The notes under the pieces: model-generated
Databases searched by the model: none
What the model was told of the DNA's origin: nothing
What the model saw: only the letters and a program-made list of their open reading frames with translations
Shown here: one piece after another, positions 57,970 to 64,000 of the stretch
Numbering within the stretch: position 1 is the stretch's first letter
Layout: each line of letters opens with the position of its first letter
Made by a program: the position numbers and the translations under genes
DNA from: Akkermansia muciniphila
GTDB taxonomy: Bacteria; Pseudomonadota; Gammaproteobacteria; Burkholderiales; Burkholderiaceae_C
Assembly (NCBI GenBank): GCA_943331105.2
Contig: CALQKH020000005.1
Span: 124,001-188,000 of the forward strand
DNA: 64,000 bases
Reading direction: 5' to 3'

Positions 57970-58072
57970 CTCGAATGCTCCTTAAATGTTGACCTTGTAT
58001 TTTCAATCCATGATGTTCCACAATTTCATTGCGTTCCGAATGCGTAAACCTGTGTGTCAATCTCAGAGTGGG

Positions 58073-59086
58073 TTATCTGTTAATTCTGTTTTGCAACTGT
58101 GTGCAGGTCGAGATGACTTCGTCGAAGCTTGGCTGATGAGTGGATAGCAACCCATCTTCCAGCATGGCGGCGTAGTCCATTTTGAGTGCTTCTAACGCAG
58201 CGCCCTCAGGAATGATCTGAATTTCAGTGTTGACGGCTGCCTTGTAGTCGATCAAATTCTTCTCGACATCTTTTTCAGCAAAAAACATGGACTTGTGTTC
58301 TGCCACTGCGCGGGCAAGTTCAAGGTCATCGATCGCTACTTGAGCATGTCCCGAGTTGGCCATCGCGGCCAGGTCATACCAGTGTCGTGAATAACGCTCA
58401 CCGCGCAGACGACCTTGTCGGCAGTACACGTGAGCGGCCGTGGCCTTTTCCCAGAAAGTGCGTTCAGCGGCCATCACCAAGGGTTGAGCCGTTGGGAACA
58501 CGATCCCATTAATTGCCGGTGTCATGTCACATGCGACGGCGTGTCGTTGGTGAGGTTCGCCCGTGGCTCGGCCACCAAACTCCAGCTGAATGGTGGATGC
58601 CGCATAGCCCGTGCCGACCTTGATGGGCTTGTAGGCCAAGATCAGCTTTTCTTTTTCATTGCCAGCAAGTGACAAGCTGGCCTGCACCCCATCACGCTGC
58701 AGGGCCGACAGCAGGATCGGAAGCACTTCGCCCTCAATCCATTGGGGCAAACGATCACGAACCCGGTCTGTGATCTTTTTGGCTTGACTCGCTGAAGCCG
58801 GGATTGGATTGCCATCGCGCAGCAGCTCCGGAACCACCTCGCGGATGTCGTAGGTCAGGTCGATGTCCTCCGAGAAGCGGTCAATGATCTTGTAGACCTT
58901 GGACAGCGACGTGCCACCCTTGAAGGTCAGCTTGTCCGCAAGGGCTGACTCATAGATGGCAGACAGTGTCCACACCACCCAGATATCTTTTTCCAGAAGA
59001 TGCGGAGGGCGCCCGGTCTGAGCAGCAGCCACTTCGAGTGCTTCAGCCTGGTCTTCGCGGCTGAGAGTGAACCATGAATCAGCCAA
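58073..59086 (-). CDS. AbiEii/AbiGii-type nucleotidyltransferase toxin
   Basis: A 337-residue nucleotidyltransferase. The catalytic GS/DxD motif is FKGGTSLSKVYKIIDRFSEDIDLTYD (residues ~53-79). It is the toxin of an AbiE-type abortive-infection toxin-antitoxin pair; known members transfer nucleotides to tRNA or GTP-related substrates. It overlaps the antitoxin by 8 bases. Role in phage defence is inferred from family. Confidence 0.88.
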   Translation of the reverse strand: MADSWFTLSREDQAEALEVAAAQTGRPPHLLEKDIWVVWTLSAIYESALADKLTFKGGTSLSKVYKIIDRFSEDIDLTYDIREVVPELLRDGNPIPASASQAKKITDRVRDRLPQWIEGEVLPILLSALQRDGVQASLSLAGNEKEKLILAYKPIKVGTGYAASTIQLEFGGRATGEPHQRHAVACDMTPAINGIVFPTAQPLVMAAERTFWEKATAAHVYCRQGRLRGERYSRHWYDLAAMANSGHAQVAIDDLELARAVAEHKSMFFAEKDVEKNLIDYKAAVNTEIQIIPEGAALEALKMDYAAMLEDGLLSTHQPSFDEVISTCTQLQNRINR

Positions 59087-59672
59087 TGGCCACCTCGCTT
59101 ACTGCTTTTGCCATCCAGCTTGGCAGTCCCGCTCGAGCCTGGCGCATGGCTTCCCATTCCTGACTGGGCAGTTTGCTCCTGAGGACTTGCAGAACCTTGG
59201 GCGCCTGTTCGGGCCCAAGCCAAATGAGCGCACGAATGGCTTTGCCCGCTGGGCGCTTGCCCAGCAGCATTTGCCACCGGTTTCCGTGCTTGAGCTCAAC
59301 TTCCCGATTCCCCAGTTTCAATCGCCGCGAGGGGCCAGATGTCAGGTAGACCTCACGTGTGGGGACCTGTGTGGTCAGCCCCAGTGCATTGGCTTCGGCT
59401 GCTCCGCTGGCCACCACGGTCTCTCCGCTCGTGGACTCGATTGCTTCGACAACGGATTCGGTCGAGGGTGGACGCACACCAAAGCGCCCCTGAATTGGCA
59501 GAGAGTAGGCGCCTCGGCCGAGCCTCAGCAGCTTTCCTTCACGTGCCAGGCGAGAGAGGGTCTGATCAATCGCCGCCCGAGAGCCCAGGTGCAGGAACTC
59601 CTTGGGCGAAAGCAACCCTCCCTCGGGGAGGGACTGCGCTTGCGAGAGGATGGATTGGGCGAGTTGGCTCAT
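59079..59672 (-). CDS. AbiEi-type antitoxin, DNA-binding
   Basis: A 197-residue protein with an N-terminal winged helix (GGLLSPKEFLHLGSRAAIDQTLSRLAREGKLLRLGRGAY) and a C-terminal AbiEi domain (ETVVASGAAEANALGL). It represses its own promoter and blocks the toxin. A strong inverted repeat lies 13-44 bases upstream of its ATG. Confidence 0.88.
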   Translation of the reverse strand: MSQLAQSILSQAQSLPEGGLLSPKEFLHLGSRAAIDQTLSRLAREGKLLRLGRGAYSLPIQGRFGVRPPSTESVVEAIESTSGETVVASGAAEANALGLTTQVPTREVYLTSGPSRRLKLGNREVELKHGNRWQMLLGKRPAGKAIRALIWLGPEQAPKVLQVLRSKLPSQEWEAMRQARAGLPSWMAKAVSEVAIG

Positions 59673-59684
59673 GATCAGGCTCTG

Positions 59685-59716
59685 TTTGTCAGAAGTTTAC
59701 TAGATTTTCTGACAAA
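59685..59716. promoter_or_regulatory. AbiE promoter operator
   Basis: TTTGTCAGAA (59685-59694) and TTCTGACAAA (59707-59716) form a perfect inverted repeat with a 12-base spacer, directly upstream of the antitoxin. It fits cooperative binding by the AbiEi antitoxin. Confidence 0.75.
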
Positions 59717-59764
59717 AAGGCAAGCTAGGGGAGTTGAGAGGGGAATTGGACGGGTCAGCCGGGG

Positions 59765-59823
59765 ATTAAAGAACTGGAGATATCGCCAAAGTTCTTTAAT
59801 CAGTTCCTTATCAGTTCTTAATT
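59765..59823. promoter_or_regulatory. Iteron-like repeats ahead of the replication operon
   Basis: ATTAAAGAACT (59765-59775) is the perfect inverse of AGTTCTTTAAT (59790-59800), and AGTTC-TTA-type words recur tandemly at 59790, 59802 and 59813 (spacing 11-12 bases). This is an iteron or operator arrangement 52 bases before the AlpA-like gene. Confidence 0.6.
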
Positions 59824-59874
59824 GATTTCCTGAAATAGCAGCGTTGTCCCCCAACTCTTCGAAAGGAGTTACCA

Positions 59875-60159
59875 ATGCTGCTAGCAACACCAGCACCCGA
59901 GGCGCCAGTCTTCCTGAGCGCCACTTCCCCTGAATCCACCATGCCCAAGCAGCTGGTGCTGACCGAGGCTGACTTGGCCTCGCGTTGGGCCATGAGCCCT
60001 AAAACCCTGCAGCGCTGGCGAATGACTGGCACAGGACCGACCTATCTCAAACTCGGCAAACGGGTGAGCTACCCCCTCAACGCCGTGATCGCCTTCGAGA
60101 ACTGCGTCCAGCATGTCTCGACCTCCAAGCGCATCCCCGGAAAGGCAGGTGCTGCATGA
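59875..60159 (+). CDS. AlpA/excisionase-like MerR-type DNA-binding protein
   Basis: A 94-residue protein with a helix-turn-helix: LTEADLASRWAMSPKTLQRW, then TYLKLGKRVSYPLNAVIAFE. AAGGAG sits eight bases before the ATG, supporting this start. Such proteins regulate or assist phage/ICE excision and replication. It starts an operon of overlapping genes (ATGA with the next). Confidence 0.8.
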   Translation: MLLATPAPEAPVFLSATSPESTMPKQLVLTEADLASRWAMSPKTLQRWRMTGTGPTYLKLGKRVSYPLNAVIAFENCVQHVSTSKRIPGKAGAA

Positions 60160-60641
60160 ACCACCTGCAATTGCAGCAAGCTGCGCTGCCTGACCTCTCC
60201 GTGAGCCAGATCAGCCGTCTGCCGAAAGACCAGTTGGCCCATTTCAGCAACGCGGTGCAGCAGCTTAATGACTGGACGGTGCAGATGCGTGGTCGGATCA
60301 ACCGAGCCATGGAAATCCGCTACGCCGACCAGATCCGCCATGCCGAATGCCTTGGCCAGGAGGAGGCGGCCAGGTTCCGCATCGATGACGGTGACCTGCA
60401 GATCGATGTCTCGCAGCCTAAGGAAATCGTCTGGGACCAGCAGCACCTGTCCCAGATCGCTGAGCGGATGGTGGTGGCCGGTGACCGGGTGCAGGACTTC
60501 ATGCAAGTCCAGTTCTCGGTGGCCGAGCTGGACTACGCCCGCTGGCACCCACTGCTGCGCGCGGCCTTCCAGCCAGCCCGCAAAGAGCTGATCACCGAAC
60601 CCACCTTCCAGATTCGCTGGGTCGGCGAAGTCCAGCTTTGA
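60156..60641 (+). CDS. Hypothetical phage/ICE protein
   Basis: A 161-residue acidic-basic mixed protein; SQISRLPKDQLAHFSNAVQQLNDW and AERMVVAGDRVQDFMQVQ look helical. No domain recognised. The start overlaps the AlpA-like stop. Confidence 0.7.
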   Translation: MNHLQLQQAALPDLSVSQISRLPKDQLAHFSNAVQQLNDWTVQMRGRINRAMEIRYADQIRHAECLGQEEAARFRIDDGDLQIDVSQPKEIVWDQQHLSQIAERMVVAGDRVQDFMQVQFSVAELDYARWHPLLRAAFQPARKELITEPTFQIRWVGEVQL

Positions 60642-60697
60642 GCGAACGGCCACTCGGACAAACCAAAACGCAACCCCACACAACAGGAAAACCTTCA

Positions 60698-61414
60698 ATG
60701 AACCACGACAGCTACAACCAGGCCGCAACCTATGGCCAATCCTCAACCCACGGCGCCCCGGGTGCCTGGTGCGACTTCAATGACGCCGATGCCCAGCAAG
60801 GCGAGTTCAACTTGATCCCCAAAGGCACCCAGGCCCTGGTGCGCATGGCCATCAAACCCGGCGGTTATGACGATGTCAGCAGGGGCTGGACGGGCGGCTA
60901 TGCCACTGCTTCGGATGAAACCGGCGCCGTGTTCCTGTCCTGCGAGTTCGTGCTTCTCACCGGGTTGTTTGCCAAACGCAAGATCTGGAGCAATGTCGGT
61001 CTGCACTCCAACAAGGGCCCGACCTGGGCACAGATGGGCCGCAGCTTCATCAAGGCGGTGCTCAACAGTTCTCGCAACATCCACCCCGATGACGCATCGC
61101 CCGAGGCGCAGCGTGCCCGTCAGATCCGCAGCTTCGGTGACCTCGATGGTGCCGAATTCGCCGCCCGGATCGGCATTGAAAAGGATGGCCAGGGCGAGTA
61201 CCGCAACATCATCCGATTGGTGATCGAGCCCGATCACAAAGAATACGCAGAGCTGATGCAGGCCAAGTTGCAACGAGATGGTGGCACGGGCGGGGGCTCC
61301 GGTGGAGCTCCGGCAATGGCCTCCCCACCATCAGCAGCGCCAGCCCCTCAGTCCGGGGCCAGCTACACCCCCCGTCCGGGTCATGCGCAGTCTCGGCCTG
61401 CATGGGCGCAGTGA
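60698..61414 (+). CDS. Hypothetical protein, possibly ssDNA-binding-like
   Basis: A 238-residue protein with an N-terminal beta-rich region (NLIPKGTQALVRMAIKPGGYD, GAVFLSCEFVLLTGLFAKRKIW) and a Gly/Pro/Ala-rich tail (residues ~190-238) ending QSRPAWAQ. This layout recalls phage single-strand DNA-binding proteins, but I cannot confirm the fold. The ATG at 60698 follows ACAGGA, with the purine AGGA about 10 bases upstream. Confidence 0.7.
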   Translation: MNHDSYNQAATYGQSSTHGAPGAWCDFNDADAQQGEFNLIPKGTQALVRMAIKPGGYDDVSRGWTGGYATASDETGAVFLSCEFVLLTGLFAKRKIWSNVGLHSNKGPTWAQMGRSFIKAVLNSSRNIHPDDASPEAQRARQIRSFGDLDGAEFAARIGIEKDGQGEYRNIIRLVIEPDHKEYAELMQAKLQRDGGTGGGSGGAPAMASPPSAAPAPQSGASYTPRPGHAQSRPAWAQ

Positions 61415-61426
61415 TGGCGGCTGTGC

Positions 61427-61849
61427 ATGAAATGCTGGGTGTGTTCCCGTCAAGCCAAAGGCTTCGGTCATGTGGATCTTCGCTTCAAGGTGGGCCACCC
61501 CAAGCGGTACCCCATCGACTGGATCTTTTGCTCACAGCGCTGCCAGGCCTGCTTCCACCGACTGTACGCGGCCGGTGTGCGGGCACTCGAGCGCGAGGGC
61601 ACTTTGCCGTCCGGAGTAGGCGTGATTGATCCGACGGACGCCGAACTGGCTGCCATGCAGCAGTGCCTCAAGCCGCTGGGTGAGGCTGCAGGTGAAATCG
61701 GTATGGACCGACCACTGTCGAGCTACACCCAGCACGAGGCCCTGCGGCTGATCAATGCCGTGGTCACGACCTATGTCGAGGCCATGGTGCAGGAACACGA
61801 GCGCAGCAAGTACCCGCCTGTTCGCATGCAACTGGATCAATCGCCATAG
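61427..61849 (+). CDS. DUF6511-type protein
   Basis: A 140-residue protein with paired Cys (MKCWVCSRQAKGFGHVD, WIFCSQRCQACF), then the acidic segment DPTDAELAAMQQCLKPLGEAAGEIG, as in DUF6511 proteins of phages and ICEs. Function unknown. Same operon. Confidence 0.75.
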   Translation: MKCWVCSRQAKGFGHVDLRFKVGHPKRYPIDWIFCSQRCQACFHRLYAAGVRALEREGTLPSGVGVIDPTDAELAAMQQCLKPLGEAAGEIGMDRPLSSYTQHEALRLINAVVTTYVEAMVQEHERSKYPPVRMQLDQSP

Positions 61850-61961
61850 AGACGACTATGAGTCGATTGTCCTGAATCCACCGCAGGACGCGCGTTCTGC
61901 GGATTCCAACTTCTACCAACCAATGCGGGTGAAACAGATCACCTGCAGGGGAGACTATTTC

Positions 61962-62252
61962 ATGAATGAACCTGAATCTTTGGCTTCGCCATTGAGTTTG
62001 CAAGCAGCAGGCGAGAACGATTTCAGCGATGAGCCGCTGCTCACAGCCAAACGAGCATCCAAGGCGCTGAACCTGCCGCTGTATTACTTCACCAAAACTG
62101 CAAAGCGCAAGGCCCTGGGGCTGCCGTTCTACTGCGTCAATCGATTGGTCCGCTTCAGATTGGGTGAGCTGCACCAGTGGCAGCTTGCCTATGCCCACAA
62201 GCTGCTTGAAGAACAAGACGCAGCTCTCCAAGAGGGAGGTGCGCATGCTTGA
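61962..62252 (+). CDS. Small helical DNA-binding-like protein
   Basis: A 96-residue protein. ATG at 61962 follows AGGGGAG about ten bases upstream. LLTAKRASKALNLPLYYFT resembles a MerR-like or AlpA-like recognition region. It overlaps the primase start by eight bases. Confidence 0.7.
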   Translation: MNEPESLASPLSLQAAGENDFSDEPLLTAKRASKALNLPLYYFTKTAKRKALGLPFYCVNRLVRFRLGELHQWQLAYAHKLLEEQDAALQEGGAHA

Positions 62253-64000
62253 TTTCAACGATGCCCCCACATCGATCACGCGCAAAGCAGCGGGGGATGG
62301 CACCGAAGCCAATCGTGAAAAATCCGAAATCCGAACAGCCCTCAATGACCAGCTGGCCCTCCTGGCTGTGGATATCTGGCCTTCGGGCAAGCGCCGCCAG
62401 AACAAATACCTGGTGGGCGATGTGATGGGTGGTCAGGGCGACAGCCTGGAATTGTTGCTCTCTGGCCCCAAGACCGGGCTGTGGACAGATCGGGCCACAG
62501 GCGAGGGCGGAGACATCTTCGATCTGATCGCCCGCTACTACAGCCTCAATGTTCAGACCCAATTCCCGCAGGTGCTCGATAAAGCCCGGGAATGGCTCGG
62601 CCGTGTCTCAGCCATGCCGCCCAGCGCCGTGGCAGCAAGCAAGGCCAAGGCCCCAGTGGTCGATGAGCTGGGGCCCCCAACGGCCAAGTGGGACTACCAG
62701 GATGCCAGCGGCAAGCTCATCGCGGTGGTGTACCGGCACGACCCTGAGCCTGGACGCAAGGAGTTCAGGCCTTGGGATGTGCGTCGCCGCAAGATGACGC
62801 CGCCCGAGCCCCGTCCGCTGTACAACCAGCCCGGCATGCTCAAGGCCGATCAAGTGGTGCTGGTCGAAGGAGAAAAGTGCGCCAAGGCCCTGCTCGAATT
62901 CGGTGTGTGTGCCACCACGGCCATGCACGGCGCCAACGCGCCCGTTGAGAAAACCGATTGGTCGCCGCTGTCGGGCAAGCATGTCCTCATCTGGCCCGAT
63001 CGGGATAAGCCTGGCTGGTTGTACGCAGACCGTGCCTCGCAGGCCATTTTGCAGGCAGGGGCCAAGTCATGCGCCATCTTGCAACCCCCCGCAGAAAAGC
63101 CCGAAGGCTGGGATGTGGCCGATGCACTGACCGATGGCTTTGACATTGCCGGGTTTCTGGCCGTGGGCGAGCGTATGCCGATCACGCGTGAATTCGGTGC
63201 AGACGATATCGCCATGCCGATCGAGGGCATCGACTACTCCACCGAGGACGGGCTGGCTCTGGCGTTCTCGCACCAGTTCGCCGAGGACTGGCGTTACTGC
63301 GCCCCGTGGTCCAAATGGCTGGTCTGGAATGGCGTGCGCTGGAACGTGGACAAGCAGTTGTACATCATGCACCTGAGCCGCACGGTGTGCCGCAGCGCCG
63401 CCATGTTTGCCGAGACGCCGCGCATGAAAGCCCGCATGGCCAGTGCAGCCACCATCTCGGCCGTTGAGCGTCTTGTGCGATCGGATCCCCGGCAAAGCGC
63501 CACCGTTGAAGAGTGGGATGCCAATGCCTGGCTGCTCAACACGCCCGGCGGCATTGTGGACCTGCGAACCGGCGCGCGTGGACCGCATGACCGCGATCGC
63601 CGAATGACCAAGGTGACCACGGCCACGCCGCAAGGAGAGTGCCCGGTCTGGCGAAATTTCCTGGTCAACGTCACTGGGAGCGATCAAGAACTGCAGGACT
63701 ATCTGCAGCGCGTGGTGGGCTATTGCCTCACGGGCGATTTGAGCACCCACGCGCTTTTTTTTCTCTATGGCACGGGGGCGAATGGCAAGTCGGTGTTCGT
63801 GAACGTGATCTCAACGGTGCTGGGCGACTACGCGGCCAATGCGCCGATGGACACCTTCATGGAGTCGCGCACCGATCGTCACCCCACCGATCTGGCCGGT
63901 TTGCGCGGTGCCCGTTTTGTTTCGGCGACAGAAACCGAGCAGGGCAGGCGTTGGAACGAGTCCAAGATCAAGGCGATCACGGGTGGTGACGACATCACGG
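62245..64000 (+). CDS. P4-family phage/plasmid primase-helicase, 3' end outside window
   Basis: At least 585 residues. An N-terminal primase-like zinc-less region leads to a Toprim-type domain (VVLVEGEKCAKALLEFG, LIWPDRDKPG), then an SF3/D5-type helicase whose Walker A is GTGANGKSVF and following motifs NVISTVLGDYAANAPMDTF, LRGARFVSATETEQ. It should start replication of the mobile element. It is cut at base 64000. Confidence 0.9.
   Translation, partial: MLDFNDAPTSITRKAAGDGTEANREKSEIRTALNDQLALLAVDIWPSGKRRQNKYLVGDVMGGQGDSLELLLSGPKTGLWTDRATGEGGDIFDLIARYYSLNVQTQFPQVLDKAREWLGRVSAMPPSAVAASKAKAPVVDELGPPTAKWDYQDASGKLIAVVYRHDPEPGRKEFRPWDVRRRKMTPPEPRPLYNQPGMLKADQVVLVEGEKCAKALLEFGVCATTAMHGANAPVEKTDWSPLSGKHVLIWPDRDKPGWLYADRASQAILQAGAKSCAILQPPAEKPEGWDVADALTDGFDIAGFLAVGERMPITREFGADDIAMPIEGIDYSTEDGLALAFSHQFAEDWRYCAPWSKWLVWNGVRWNVDKQLYIMHLSRTVCRSAAMFAETPRMKARMASAATISAVERLVRSDPRQSATVEEWDANAWLLNTPGGIVDLRTGARGPHDRDRRMTKVTTATPQGECPVWRNFLVNVTGSDQELQDYLQRVVGYCLTGDLSTHALFFLYGTGANGKSVFVNVISTVLGDYAANAPMDTFMESRTDRHPTDLAGLRGARFVSATETEQGRRWNESKIKAITGGDDIT

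Overview
The window looks like chromosome from a betaproteobacterium of the order Burkholderiales, most likely Comamonadaceae-like. The pointers are the housekeeping order (TPR protein - lolB - ispE - tRNA-Gln - prs - rplY - pth), the rubrerythrin / Fe-S / DUF3501 cluster, and the general protein style. No 16S rRNA or other taxonomic marker is present, so genus is not claimed.

Layout. (1) 1-11.1 kb: a catabolic locus. A minus-strand operon (Rieske oxygenase, ferredoxin reductase, SDR, aldehyde dehydrogenase) diverges from a LysR regulator and a TauE-type permease. A plus-strand operon follows: TRAP binding protein, second Rieske oxygenase, zinc alcohol dehydrogenase, TRAP small and large membrane subunits. 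The same 10-bp palindrome lies upstream of both operons, suggesting shared control. (2) 11.1-14.5 kb: two phytanoyl-CoA-dioxygenase-like genes and a GntR regulator, flanked by two imperfect ~165-bp direct repeats. (3) 14.5-19.1 kb: a tRNA-Leu(CAA) and a 4.1-kb integrated remnant bounded by 57-bp repeats of the tRNA 5' half. It carries a broken tyrosine integrase, a TetR regulator, a perfect palindromic operator and a secreted NHL-repeat lipoprotein. (4) 19.1-22.2 kb: an OmpA-like protein and a DUF3494 (ice-binding-like) lipoprotein. (5) 22.5-45.1 kb: mostly core genes (cysM, nudix, tusA, galU, valS, rbr cluster, yciO, rnmV-like, pth, rplY, prs, ispE, lolB, mutM, mutY, rapZ, recN, nadK, hrcA). 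The valS gene contains an in-frame palindromic DNA insertion.

(6) 45.1-64 kb: an accessory region starting at a CAU-anticodon tRNA. The intact tRNA copy is interrupted by a 203-nt group I intron closely resembling the well-known Azoarcus tRNA intron; a 5'-half tRNA duplicate lies just upstream. Then come a putative ABC-three-component conflict system plus a DUF4062 gene; a serine-recombinase operon; two unrecognised plus-strand genes behind a LexA-box-like site; a three-gene overlapping operon (membrane/coil protein, 2-oxoglutarate-oxygenase-like protein, HEPN-like protein with RNxxxH and zinc knuckles); an AbiE toxin-antitoxin pair with a clear operator; and an iteron-like repeat cluster ahead of a phage/plasmid-type operon ending in a P4-family primase-helicase cut by the window end.

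The best candidates for undescribed biology are the HEPN/oxygenase/membrane operon (55.7-58.0 kb), the intron-bearing tRNA with its half-copy (45.2-45.65 kb), and the palindromic element inside valS (26.6 kb). All functions are inferred by reading translations; no database search was possible.
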